Origin: Delphinapterus leucas
Taxonomy: Eukaryota; Chordata; Mammalia; Artiodactyla; Monodontidae
Assembly (NCBI RefSeq): GCF_002288925.2
Contig: NW_022097993.1
Coordinates: 8,090,185 to 8,154,184 of the forward strand
Length of the DNA stretch: 64,000 nucleotides
Reading direction: 5' to 3'
In this document: positions 46,990-59,600 of the stretch, in pieces
How the letters are laid out: every line of letters begins with the position of its first letter
Position numbering within the stretch: the stretch's first letter is position 1
Translations under genes and position numbers: made by a program
The notes under the pieces: model-generated
Seen by the model: the letters and a program-made list of their open reading frames with translations, nothing else
Told to the model about the DNA's origin: nothing
Database searches by the model: none

Positions 46990-48289
46990 CTAAAAATAAA
47001 CACAGACAACTGTCAGGAAAAAGTCACTGTAGACAATGTTCATAAACCCAGTCCACAGAATCACAGCACCTCTCAGCTGACGGGGCCTTTAGAGTTTGTC
47101 TTGTCCAATCTTCTCGTTTTACAGAGGCACCTGAGACCCACAGAAGTCACGTGACTTACCCTAGTCACGTGGCCACTATGAAAGAGCCAGAAAAAAAAAA
47201 AAGTTTGATGGCCCTAGAACCAATACCTGAAAAACTACAGTTCAGCTGCTAAAAAATAACCTAAACACATTTTTAAAGTTATCTCCAATTCTGCTACTCT
47301 CCTCTTCTTAGATCCCCAGTGCTGATTGCCTTTGGCTACACCATCCACAAGACGCTAAAATCATCCAGTTTATTAGCTTCTTTCTTATAAAAGAGGCAGG
47401 CTGACATATAGACATACCTATCTCTATTCTTTCAACTTTTCTATAAGCTTAAATTATTTCAAAATAAAGTGTAAAAAAAAATTATACTGTAGAAGGTACC
47501 AAAGATACCAAGATGAAAGTGATGAGCTCCACCCATTGTCTATAGAGGAGGTGGACAAATACATGCTAAGAGTGATAGCGCACATAGGCCAAATGTCCAC
47601 CGTGCAGAGAACAGGTGATTTTACAGCCTCTGCACAGTGGACAGGGTACGGCTAGGGGAGAAAACCCATTCTGCGCTGTCTTCTACATTCCATTTCCTTA
47701 CGCCTCCGCATAAAGAGTATCTCATACAAGAGAAAAAAAATAAGCTAAGTACCAAGGCATGTCCGGAATATGACAATGTGTGTTAGGGAAGAGTGGCATA
47801 AAATGAGAAGAGAACAAACGCTTGGGTCCAGATTTTTAAAATATCAGTTATCCCACGCTGAAGGATTTGGACTTGATCGTTTAAGTAATGATGGCCTACT
47901 GAAGGTTTTGAAACGAATTAGAAGCACGATCTAACCCATGTTTTATAATGGTAACTCTGGTCTCAGTGCGAACAGTGGTTTAGAGCTGGGGGAATGAGGC
48001 AGGAGAAACAGGGGGCTCCCGCAGCACCCAAGGAGGCATGCTGATGAGCGAGAGGAGAGGAAGGACAGCCTTGAGAAACGACCCTGCTCTGCCTCCCAGC
48101 TGGATGGCCTCTGTGTGCACCCACGGGCAGGCTGTACCTCAGCATACTCCTCTGTGTGCTGGCTTGCCCCACTAGACCAAGCTGTAATCTCCATTGCCTC
48201 CTACACGTCAGGCATGCAATTAATATCATCTACTGAATAATGAATGAACAAACTGGATCTGAGGGATAAGACAATAGGTAATTGCAGAC

Positions 48290-48490
48290 TTGTGAGTGCC
48301 AAACATGTGCTACGCATTTTACATCCTTTTGGATGTAAACTCCTAACAACCCTGTAATATAGGTAATATTATTATTCCTCTAATTCAGGGAGAAACCTGA
48401 GGTTTAGGGACCTTAATGAATTTTCTCAGGATCACAAAGCCAGAATTCAAAGTCAGAAGTATTTAATGGCAAGTTCCTTTCTTAACCACT
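48290..48490 (-). mobile_element. MIR SINE remnant
   Basis: CCAAACATGTGCTACGCATT, CTAACAACCCTGTAATATAG and CTCAGGATCACAAAGCCAGA fit antisense MIR. Confidence 0.7.
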
Positions 48491-49198
48491 CTGCTGTTCC
48501 ACATCTGACAGAGAGAGGAAAGAATTAAAGATGAGTTCCAGGTTTCTGATGCAGACATGTGGGTAGATGATAATTTCATTAACAGAGATGTGGAATCATA
48601 TCAACTCAAGAGCTCATATATCAGCCAAATCATATTAGGGAAAAGTGATGCTTTGTGACATATCAAAGTTAAGGTTATTTTGGGGGCACCAGGGTGCAGA
48701 AACAGGGGTAAGGTAAACAGTCAGGATGTTCCAGAGTTGAGTTTAATGGGAAAGGTGTCATGCAAGGACAAGGAACTAGAGAAGAATTCAATCACTTGAA
48801 GGTTTCTAGCAACATAATATGCTAGTAAGAGTATCAGGCTTCTTCTGTTACAGTGAGAAGGTAGAAGGGTCTCAGAAAAGGTAAAGATTACAATAAGTAT
48901 TACTAACAATAGAATGAGTGGGAACATGTGACAGAAACGGGGAATTCATGGATAGAAACTATGATAGTTCTGTGGCCTTTCAAGATGATTTCGTATGATT
49001 TTACCTGAAAGAAAAGAGAACAACTTCTAGAATTAATCATCCTCATTTATACATTTCCTTCAGTCAAAATGTTTTACGACTTCTTCCTAAAAGCACACTT
49101 CTTTTAATTAGTTGGGTGGTCAACTCTATTTAGCAATCCAGGGAACTAGGATGTACAGATGTGACTCTGCCCGCAAAGAACTCAGATTGAGGAGACAA

Positions 49199-49240
49199 GT
49201 GCGTGCGTGCGTGCGTGCGTGTGTATGTGTGTGTGTGTAT
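49199..49240 (+). repeat. (GTGC)n(GT)n compound microsatellite
   Basis: About five GTGC units, then GT units with one TATG interruption. Confidence 0.95.
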
Positions 49241-49668
49241 TGACAGCACACTTTATGACATCTGGGCTATTTTCTAGGTGAACAATAAAAAGCTAGAGAA
49301 CAAAAATGTTTCAAAACTACATTGTCCCTTTTAACTGATTCCAAAATAACACCACAGTTTACAACACAAATTGGAGGCATAAGATCTTCCAATATGTCCA
49401 AAAATATAACCATGTCAAAAAATTACAGAGAGCAAATGGAAAGCATTCATTACAAAGATCTAGACAGGAGGTGAAAAACACTCCATGTCATGGTCCAGAT
49501 GTACTTTCAAGTACATTAAACTGCGAACACTGTAGGATAAGAGAACAGAAAATGAAAATTACAATATTCATGTTCAGCCAGAAAGTATTCATACTTACAT
49601 AAGTAACGATAAACACTTGAGATGAAAGACTTAGTTACTTTAAAAGCACTTTGTCAGATTTCACTTAC

Positions 49669-49726
49669 AAACATCAATGAAATCCTTCACAAGGTTTGCA
49701 TCTGTCAACACCCAGAGGCCACACTC
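49669..49726 (-). CDS. CD109: CD109 exon 17 (start of bait region)
   Basis: This small exon is 58 nt: 19 codons plus one base, acceptor CTAG and donor GTAAGT. It encodes ECGLWVLTDANLVKDFIDV. Human reads DYIDGV at the end, so one residue (Gly) appears to be missing here. The single trailing T completes a Tyr codon with exon 18. The reading is secure because the phase fits both neighbours. Confidence 0.95.
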
Positions 49727-49932
49727 CTAGAAAGAATAATTTTAATTTTCTTTTAAAATAAAAGTTTAAATGTCCTCTAAATTGTCAGACTCCCATACTC
49801 CTAACTCACCCTTGCTCATCTGTTTTTGTGTAGCATGTGAAAGTAGTTCCCTTTTTTTTTTAACTCCTGCTCATTTTTGAGCGTTTAGGTACATACATGA
49901 GTATACATTCTCTCTCTCATACCCAGACACAG

Positions 49933-49976
<44 letters not shown>

Positions 49977-50286
49977 ACATACTCTCTCTCTCACATGAAA
50001 AAAGAGACATTTCCAGGTCAAGGAAAGTGATATAAAAGAAAGAAATTATAATGACAAATTCCATTATTTCTCTAATGGTGAATTTATTCATTTGCTTTTA
50101 AAACTAGAAGGGTGACTATCTTTCCATTTCAAATTACACTTATATAACACACTTAATAAAAGGTTAAATTAAATAAATTGAATAAGAGGCTAACATTTCA
50201 AAATTTAGATAATTAATTCTGAAATTAACTTTGCAGCAGTAAAATATATTAATATCTTTTCAAATTATATAGCAAACTAAACATAC
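49727..50286 (-). other. CD109: CD109 intron 16
   Basis: A 560-bp intron with a CA/CT microsatellite. Nothing else is recognised. Confidence 0.9.
49937..49996 (+). repeat. (CA)n(CT)n microsatellite
   Basis: About 17 CA units, then ATACACACATA and CT units. Confidence 0.95.
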
Positions 50287-50361
50287 CTGAAAGACTGCAA
50301 AAGAATTCATGAACATGCCTAAATAATATCCTGTGTTATAAAGTTCCAGTTCATGGACCAC
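50287..50361 (-). CDS. CD109: CD109 exon 16
   Basis: This exon is 75 nt (25 codons, phase 0/0), acceptor CCTTAG and donor GTATGT. It encodes VVHELELYNTGYYLGMFMNS then FAVFQ, which to my recollection is identical to human CD109 over the whole exon. It belongs to the macroglobulin region just before the bait segment. It is separated from exon 15 by the 11.2 kb intron that houses the antisense L1. Confidence 0.96.
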
Positions 50362-50718
50362 CTAAGGAAAGATAAAATATACGGAATGAATGCACTCGTA
50401 TCAACGTGTTCTGCCCTCTCAACAGTTCTGATATATACCTTAGGTAAGAGACAGCCCATATGCTTATCAAATTTGAAAATGACACAAATGGAGGAATAAT
50501 GAATATGCAAGTGCCATGTTCATAATTCAATCAGCCAAAATTACACTTCTTTTTTAAACTTATTTTTATTCTGTTCAGCATTCCAGAATGCCTAAGAAGT
50601 GTGGGCTTGTTGACAAGACCAACACGTAGAGATCAGCATTAAAAATGACTCATACTTTTGACAAAGATAAATGGGTTCAATTGGATAGCTAACGTAAGTT
50701 CTAAAAAAATGTCAGTTA

Positions 50719-51071
50719 GGGACTTCCCTCGTGGCACAGTGGTTAAGAATCCGCCTACCAATGCAGGGGACACAGGTTCGAGCCTTGGTCCAGGAAGATC
50801 CCACATGCCATGCAGCACCTAAGCCCGTGTGCCACAGCTACTGAGCCTGCACTCTAGAGCCCATGAGCCACAACTACTGAGCCTGCGTGCCACAACTACT
50901 GAAGCCCGCGCACCTAGAGCCCGTGCTCCGCCACAAGAGAAGCCACCGCAATGAGAAGTCCACGCACCACAACGAAAAGTAGCCCCCGCTCGCTGCAACT
51001 AGAGAAACCCCGCACACAGCAACGAAGACCCAATGCAGCCAAAAATAAATAAATAAATTCATTTTTTTTAA
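50719..51071 (+). mobile_element. Long CHR-type tRNA-derived SINE
   Basis: The head is GGGACTTCCCTCGTGGCACA and the B-box-like GGTTCGAGCCTTGG, with repeated CACAACTACTGA units and the tail GCAGCCAAAAATAAATAAAT. GTCAGTTA at 50711-50718 and 51072-51079 is a target-site duplication. It resembles the element at 27186. Confidence 0.95.
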
Positions 51072-51089
51072 GTCAGTTAACTAAATTCT

Positions 51090-51905
51090 TTAAAATAACA
51101 CAAAGAGACAACTCACAAAAGAGGAAACGCAAATTATGAATAAGCAGAAAAATATTCAACCTTATTGATAATCAAAGTGATGCAAATTACATCAATGAGA
51201 TAGCTCTTCAATAACGAGATATTTGCATGTATCTGATTAGCAATGCTACTTTTTAAGAACAGTACTCATTGCTAGCAAGAGTGAGTAAAACAGGCTAAAA
51301 GAGTGAGTAAAATTGGTACATATAAACACAGAATAAGAATATGACCCAGCAATTCCAATCCTACATATATACCCAAAAGAACTGAAAACAGGGACTCAAA
51401 GAGATATCTGTACACCAGTGTTCATTGCAGCATTAGTTACAATAGCCAAAAGGTAGAAACAACCTAAGCATCATCAATAGAAGAATAAACAAACAAAATG
51501 TGGCATATATACACAATGGAATATTATTCAGCCATAAGAAGAAATAAAGTTCTGATACATGCTACAACATGGATGCACCTTGAAAACATTGTGCTCAGTG
51601 AAATAAGGCAAACACAAAAGGACAAATATTGTATGATTCCACTTATATGAAATATCTAGAATAAGCAAATTCAGAAAATCAGAAGTAGATTAGCGGTTAC
51701 CAGGGTTGCTAATGGAAGGGGGTGATGGAAAGTTATTGCTTCATGGTCACAGAGTCTCTGTTTAGAGTGATGAAAGTTTTGGAAATGACAGTTATGATGG
51801 TTGTACAATATTATGAATGTAATTAATGCCACTGAACTGTACTTCTGAAAATGGTTAAAGAGGCAAATTTTATGTTATATATATTTTACTATGGTAAAAA
51901 AAAGT
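51090..51905 (+). mobile_element. Old L1 LINE 3' part (L1MA/MB type)
   Basis: GACCCAGCAATTCCAATCCT, CATTGCAGCATTAGTTACAA, GGAATATTATTCAGCCATAA, CTTGAAAACATTGTGCTCAG and AATGCCACTGAACTGTACTT in L1 order, ending in an A run at 51898. No open frame. Confidence 0.92.
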
Positions 51906-53429
51906 TAAGATATTATATGCTTTTTGGTAACTATTTTGATACATTTCCCTTATTTACATTAGCATTAAGACTGACAGACTAAGACAAAGACAGGGGGAAA
52001 ATTACTAAAGGTTCTAAGTGTAAGTTTAAAAACACACCAAGTTTAAAATTAAACACCCAAACCACTGCTTCTGCTATACTAACGACACCACTGCTACATC
52101 CATGTTAAGTAAACATGGTGCTAGAACAAGTACCAAGGAGAAAATAACGGAATGAGAAAACAGAAAATTTCATAATATCTCAACAAGCTAGCCAATATAG
52201 TTAGCTCAACTATAGACAACGGAGCCAGAGCCAGATAGGATGGAGAGAAAAGGTTTTCGTTCCATAACTCCAACTCTGCCACAGAACACCAATATGTGCA
52301 AGATGTCCTTCTGCTGACACTCAGGTGCAAATCTATGGAATTATCTAGGAAGAAGCATCTCTTGCATAAAGAAGTCCTCCTTTTCTCACTGGCTCAGTGA
52401 AAGGCACTGTCAAAGCTGCAGCAAGAGAAGTCTGGTATCTGAAAATTAGTCCTGGAAGATCTAGGACACTTAAATTATTCCAAGGCATTCAAGAGTCTCT
52501 GGGTATCACCTATAAATTTAACAAGAATGAACGAAACCAAAACAGTCTATTACCATAGGCTCTTGACTCCCTCCTCCAGAGCCAACTCTGGAGAAACAAT
52601 AAAAGCAAGCAAGAAACTTGGATGAGTAGAACAAGAAAGCCCGCAGGAGAGGGAAGGGTATCTCGATTTGGAGTGCTGGAGGAAGCAGATGGCAGAAAGC
52701 TGCTACAAATAGCAGTCAGATGACGGTTGGAGGGAGGTTTTTAAATTCTGCTCGTGCTTCTCTTCAGAAGGTAGCCTCAGGACAATCATTCCTTGCAATT
52801 TCACTGCCAAAACCAGCAGCCAGCAGGCAGGCAGTGTGGCCAGGATAATACCAGGTGAGCACCTCTGCCCTTCTGGTGTGAGAGGGTGAGGAAACGTGAA
52901 CAGACCTCTGGCCTTCAAGCACTCACTCTTCCTCCTCTACTCCTCCAAACTCTCAGAGCTGGGGTCATCACCTCAGGAGACCACGGCTTCCTGGGCTGCT
53001 TTTCCCTAAGAGCTTAAAAGTGAACTGCTGAGTGGAAGGGGACAGCACACTGGGAGGATCAAGAGTAGTTCTCAAGTGCCTGAAGTTCAACCTCTCGCCT
53101 CTCTTTAAATTCACAAGACATACACAGATTGGAACCTGGTGTTCAGCCTTCCCCAACAGACATTATCAGAGTAGCAGCCAAATCAACTAGCCATCCAATG
53201 AGTATAATTTCCGTAAAAGACATCCAACTGGACAACGTACAACGTGTGAAGCAGAATACTGAAAAGTCAGCTCAAGAATTTAAAATAAACATAGTAAATA
53301 TAGGTAAGATAAAATATTAGCAATATAAAACAAGAAAAAATATAAGAACCAAATGAAAATAATACACATTAAAAGTATAACAGCTGATATAAAAGTAGGC
53401 TATCCATCAAAGTAGGATAGATACAGCTG

Positions 53430-54240
53430 ATGAATAATCAGTGAGCAGAAAGAGTCAACTGAGGAACTCTCCCAAAGAAATAAATAAAAGACAAAAGAGA
53501 CAAAAAACAAAAAGCTAAGAGATACAGAGAAAAAAAGTAGAAGTGCCAATCTCTGAAAAGGAGAAGAAATGGAGAGAAAAGAACTATAGGAAGAAATAAT
53601 GGATGTAAATTTCCAGAATCAAAAAATGAAGGGAGAGTATATATTGAAAGGGCAATTCATCATGACAAAGAACAAAAATTCTGTACAACAGCAACATGAT
53701 CTGGCCAGGGTTGGGGAAGGAGGTGCAGACAGGGAGACACAAAAAGAATGCATAAGAATATGAGAGCACACTAAAATGCTTGCCTTCTCAGATGAAGATA
53801 CAAATATTGATAATCTTAAGAAATCAATAAGGATAAATAAATATAAGCACAATTCATGAGTTAAGGGCATCTATCATGGAAATAAAAATAGAATCTGTAA
53901 CTTCCAAAACCACAGAAAGAATAAAAAGAAACAAAAAGGAACTAGTCTAAATTTTAAAATATGAAATAAAAAAGCAGAAATAAGTCTTAATTAGAGCAAG
54001 GACTGATTTGTAAATGGGTTAAATAAGCTTATTAAAAGACACTATCAGATTAGATTAAAAAAAACAAAAGCAAAATATAATAATATGCTATCTACAAGAT
54101 ATAGGTAAAACAAAAACTTACAAAAGGTTGAAAATAAAAAGATGGAAAAATATACCAGCCAAGTATATTTGAATCAAAAGAAAGCTGGGATAGCAATCTT
54201 AATATCTGACAAAATTTAATGTAAACATACAGGGAGATAT
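53430..54240 (+). mobile_element. Old L1 LINE remnant (ORF1/ORF2 start)
   Basis: GATTAAAAAAAACAAAAGCA, TGCTATCTACAAGATATAGG and AAAGCTGGGATAGCAATCTT match the endonuclease start of ORF2 in old L1 families. The sequence before it looks like diverged ORF1. The ends are uncertain. Confidence 0.6.
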
Positions 54241-55614
54241 AGAGACAGAGACAAAGAGAGCATGTGTGTGTGTGTATTTGTGTGTGTACACATATATATA
54301 GAAGGAAAAATGAAATAATATATTTATTAAGATATTTAGCAAGCTGTAAAATGAAGGATGCTATATTCACTTAAATCAAATGCAAAATGCTACAGACTTT
54401 TTAGAATATAATGTGAATTTAAGTGAAGGCAAGAGAAAAAAAGTGACCAATTGGTTTTAAAGGAGTTTTTTTAAAAAAGGAATGAGAAAAATTTGCTGCA
54501 TAGACTGAAGAAAAATGTATAATTTTTCTCAAATGGATTGATTTTACAACAAGATGACCAAATTAGCCTATACATATATATCTTTCTTTCTGACGTGTTG
54601 TTAATCACTGTAGTTAATCAATCAGTGGATGTGGGTTATACAGTCTAGATTTCACTTACAAGTACATATAAAGAACTTACAGAGATTGGTTAAAAATGGC
54701 AGAGTAGAAAGACGTGCGCTCACCCCCTCTTGTGAGAGCACCAGAATCACAAGTAACTGCTGAACAATCATTGACAGGAAGACACTGGAACTCACCAAGA
54801 AAGATACCCCACATCCAAAGACAAAGGAGAAGCCACAATGAGATGGTAGGAGGGGCACAATCAAAATAAAATCAAATCCCATAACTGCTGGGTGGGTGAC
54901 TCACAAACTGGAGAACAGTTATATCACAGAAGTCCACCCACTGGAGTGAAGGTTCTGAGCCACACATTCGGCTTCGCAACCTGGGGATCCAGCAATGGGA
55001 GGAGGAATTCCCAGAGAGTCAGACTTTGAAGGCTAGCGGGATTTGATTGCAGAAATTCAACAGGACTGGGGGAAACAGCGACTCCATTCTTGGAGGGCAC
55101 ACACAAAGTAGTGTGCACATCAGGACCCAGGGGGAAGGAACAGTGACCCCATAGGAGACTGAATGAGACCTACCTGCAAATGTTGGAGGGTCTCCTGCAA
55201 AGGCGGGGGATGGCTGTGGCTCACCGCTGGGACAAGGACACTGGCAGCAGAAGTTCTGGGAAGTACTCCTTGGCAAGAGTCCTCCCAGAGTCCACCATTA
55301 ACCCCACCAAAGAGCCTGTAGCCTCCAGTGCTGGGTCACCCAGATCAAACAACCAATGGTGAGGAAACTCAGCCCCACCCATCAGCAGACAAGCAGGTTA
55401 AAGTTTTATTGAGCTCTGCCCAACAGAGCAACACCAAGCTCTAGCTACCACCAGGTGCTCCCATCAGGAAGCCTGCACAACCCTCTAAGATAGCCTCATC
55501 CACCAGACAGCAGACAGCAGAAGCAAGAATAACTACAATCTTGCAGCCTGTCAGGAGGAACTACAGTCCTGCAGCCTGTGGAATGAAAACGATATTCACA
55601 GAAAGACAGACAAA

Positions 55615-56547
55615 ATGAAAAGAAAGAGGACAGTGTACCAGATGAAGGAACAAGATAAAACCCCAGAAAAACAACTAAATGAAGTGGAGATAGGCAACCT
55701 TCCAGAAAGAATTCAGAATAATGATAGTGAAGATGATCCAGGATCTCAGAAAAAGAATGGAGGCAAAAACTGAGAAGATGCAAGAAATGTTTAACAAAGA
55801 CTGAGAAGAATTAAAGAACAAACACCTAGAAGAATTAAAGAACAAACAAACAGAGATGAACAATACAATAACTGAATTGAAAAATGCACTAGAAGGAATC
55901 AATAGCAGAATAACTGCGGCAGAAGAACAGATAAGTGACCTGGAAGACAGAATGGTGGAAATCACTGGGGCAGAACAGAATAAAGAAAAATAATGAAAAG
56001 AAATGAAGACAGACTAAGAGACAACATTAGACGCACCCACATTTGCATTATATGGGTCCCAGAAGGAGAATAGAGAGAGAAAGGACCCAAGAAAATATCT
56101 GAAGAGATTATAGTCAAAAACTTCCCTAACATGGGAAAGGAAATAGCCACCCAAGTCCAGGAAGCACAGAGAGTCCCAGGCAGGGTAAACCCAAGAAGAA
56201 ACATGCCAAGACACAGGGTAATCAAACTGACAAAAATCAAAGACAAAGAAAAGTTATTAAAAGCAACAAGGGAAAAATGACAAATAACATACAAGAGAAC
56301 TCCCATAAGGTTAACAGCTGATTTCTCAACAGAAACTCTACAAGCCAGAAGGGCGTGGCATGATATATTTAAAGTGATGAAAGGGAAGAACCTACAACCA
56401 CGACTACTCTACCCAGCAAAGATCTCATTCAGATTCAACAGAGAAATCAAAAGCTTTACAGGCAAGCAAAAGCTAAGAGAATTCAGCACCACCAAACCAG
56501 CTCAAAAAATGCTAAAGGAACAACAAATGCTAAAGGAACTTCTCTAA
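55615..56547 (+). pseudogene. L1 ORF1 pseudogene
   Basis: It encodes the RNA-binding L1 ORF1 protein in broken frames. The N-terminal coiled-coil part ends at stops near 55802 (TGA) and 55991 (TAA), and another stop lies near 56278. Downstream text such as LTADFSTETLQARRAW and LLYPAKISFRFNREIK is the conserved RRM/CTD region. A tandem copy of EELKNKH-like residues (55805-55851) lengthens the coiled coil. Confidence 0.88.
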
Positions 56548-56605
56548 GTGGGAAACACAAGAGAAGAAAAGGACCTACAAAAACAAACCCAAAACAATTA
56601 AGAAA

Positions 56606-59600
56606 ATGGTAATAGGAACATACATATCAATAATTACCTTAAATGCGAATGGATTACATGTTCCAACCAAAAGACACAGGCTCCTAAATGGATACAAAAA
56701 CAAGACCCTTATATATGCTGTCTACAAGAGACCCACTTCAAACCTAGGGACAAATACAGACTGAAAGTGAGGGGATGGAAAAAGATATTCCATGCAAATG
56801 GAAATCACAAGAAAGCTGGAGTACCAATACTCATACCAGACAAAATAGACTTTAAAATAAAGAATGTTACAAGAGACAAGGAAGGACACTACATAATGAT
56901 CAAGGGATCAATCCAAGAAGAAGATATAACAATTATAAATATATATACACCCAACATAGGAGCACCTCAATACATAAGGCAAATGCTAACAGCTATAAAA
57001 GAGGAAATCAACAGTAACATAGTAATACTGGGGGATTTTAACACCTCATTTACACCAATGGACAGATCATCCAGACAGAAAATTAATAAGGAAACACAAG
57101 CTCTAAATGACACAACAGACCAGATAGATTTAGTTGATATTTATAGGACATTCAATCTGAAAACAGCAGATTACATTTTCTTCTCAAGTGCACACAGAAC
57201 ATTCTCCAGGATAGATCACACCTTGGGTCACAAATCAAGCCTCAGTAAATTTAAGAAAATTGAAATCATATAAAGCATCTTTTTCAACCACAATGCTATG
57301 AGATTAGAAATAAATTACAGGGAAAACAATGTAAAAAACACAAACACATGAAAGCTAAACAATACGTAACTAAATAAGCAAGAGATCACTGAAGAAATCA
57401 AAGAGGAAATTAAAAAATACCTAGAAACAAATAACAATGAAAACACTATGGTCCAAAATCTATGGGAGGCAGCAAAAGCAGTTCTAAAAGGGAAGATTAC
57501 AGCGATACAATCCTACCTCAAGAAACAAGAAAAATCTCCAATAAACAATCTAACCTTACACCTAAAGGAACTAGAGAAAGAAGAACAAACAAAACCCAAA
57601 GTTAGTAGAAGGAAAGAAATCATAAAGATCAGAGCAGAAATAAGTGAAATAGAAACAAAGAAAACAATAGCAAAGATCAATAACACTAAAAGATTGTTCT
57701 TTGAGAAGATAAACAAAATATATAAACCTTTAGCCAGACTTATCAGAAAAAGAGGGAGAGGATTCAAATCAAAAAATCAGAAATGAAAAAGGAGAAGTTA
57801 CAACAGACACCACAGAAATACAAAGCATCATAAGAGACGACTACAAGCAACTCTATGCCAATAAAATGGACAACCTGGAAGAAATGGACAAATTCTTAGA
57901 AAGGTATAACCTTCCAAGACTGAACCAGGAAGAAATAGAAAATATGAACAGACCAATCACAAGTAATGAAATTGACACTGTGATTAAAAATTTCCAGCAA
58001 ACAAAAGTCCAGGACCAGATGGCTTCACAGGTGAATTCTATCAAACATTTAGAGAAGAACTAACACCCATCTTTCTCAAACTCTTCCAAAAACTTGCAGA
58101 GGAAAAAAACAGAAGAAAAAAAATTGCAGAGGAAGGAACACTCCCAAACGCATTCTATGAGGCCACCATCACCTTGATACTAAACCAGACAAAGATAGCA
58201 CAAAAAAAGAAAATTACAGACCAATATCGCTGATGAATATAGATGCAAAAATCCTCAACAAAATACTAGGAAACAGAATCCAACAACACATTAAAAGGAT
58301 CATACATCATGATCAAGTGGGATTTTTCCCAGGGATGAAGGATTCTTCCATATATGCCAATCAATCAATGTGATACACCATTTCAATTAACAAATTGAAA
58401 AATAAAAACCATATGATCATCTCAATAGATGCAGAAAAGCTTTTAACAAAATTCAACACCCATTTATGATAAAAACTCTCCAGGAAGTGGGCAAAGAGGG
58501 AAGCTACCTCACCATAATAAAGCCCATATATGACAGACCCACAGCAAACATCATTCTCAATGGTGAAGAACTGAAAGCATTTCATCTAAGATCAGGAACA
58601 AGACAAGGATGTCCATTCTCACCACTATTACTCAACAAAGTTTTGGAAGTCCTAGCCACGGCAATCAGAGAAGAAAAAGAAATAAAAGGAATCCAAACTG
58701 GAAAAGAAGAAGTAAAACTGTCACTGTTTGCAGATGACGTGATACTATACATAGAGAATCCTAAAGATGCCACCAGAAAACTACTAGAGCCTATCAATGA
58801 ATTTGGTAAAGGTGCAGCATACAAAATTAATGCACAGAAATCTCTTGCATTCCTATACACTAAAAACGAAAGATCAGAAAGAGAAATTAAGGAAACAATC
58901 CCATTCCCCATTGCAACAGAAAGAATAAAATACCTAGAAATAAACCTACCTGAGGAGGTAAAAGACCTGTACTCAGAAAACTATAAGACACTGATGAAAG
59001 AAATCAAAGATGACACAAACAGATGGAGAGATACACCATGTTGTTGGACTGGAAGAATAAATGTTGTGAAAAAGACTATACTACCCAAAGCAATCTACAG
59101 ATTCAATGCAATCCCTATCAAATTACCAATGGCATTTTTTACAGAACTAGAACAAAAAATCTTAAAATTTGTATGGAGACACAAAAGACTCCGAATAGCC
59201 AAAGCAATCTTGAGGGAAAAAAAATGGAGCTGGATGAATCAGACTCCCTGAGTTCAGAATATACTATAAAGCTACAATAATGAACACAATATGGTACTGG
59301 CACAAAAACAGAAATATAGATGAATGGAACAGCATAGAAAAGTCCAGAGACAAACCCACGCACCTATGGTCAACTAATCTATGACAAAGGAGGTAAGGAT
59401 ATACAATGGAGAAGATAGTCTCTTCAATAAGTCGTGCTGGGAAAACTGGACAGCTACATGTAAAAGCATGAAATTAGAGCATTCCCTGACACCATACACA
59501 AAAATATACTCAAAATAGATTAAAGCCCTAAATGTAAGACCAGACACTATAAGACTCTTAGAGGAAAACATAAGAACACTCTTTGACATAAGTCACAGGA

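Larger units (their letters stand above)
46990..49668 (-). other. CD109: CD109 intron 17
   Basis: It contains MIR fragments (47085-47185 weak, 48290-48490), a diffuse old repeat at about 47500-48240 similar in wording to 34790-35410, and a GTGC/GT microsatellite. Confidence 0.8.

Noticed and set aside
49885..50091. Minus-strand frame with a poly-(CV) run
   Set aside because: It is a translation of the CA microsatellite.
56767..59251. Long open frames with endonuclease and reverse-transcriptase text
   Set aside because: They are broken pieces of L1 ORF2 within a 6 kb LINE, not a cellular gene or a new retroelement system.
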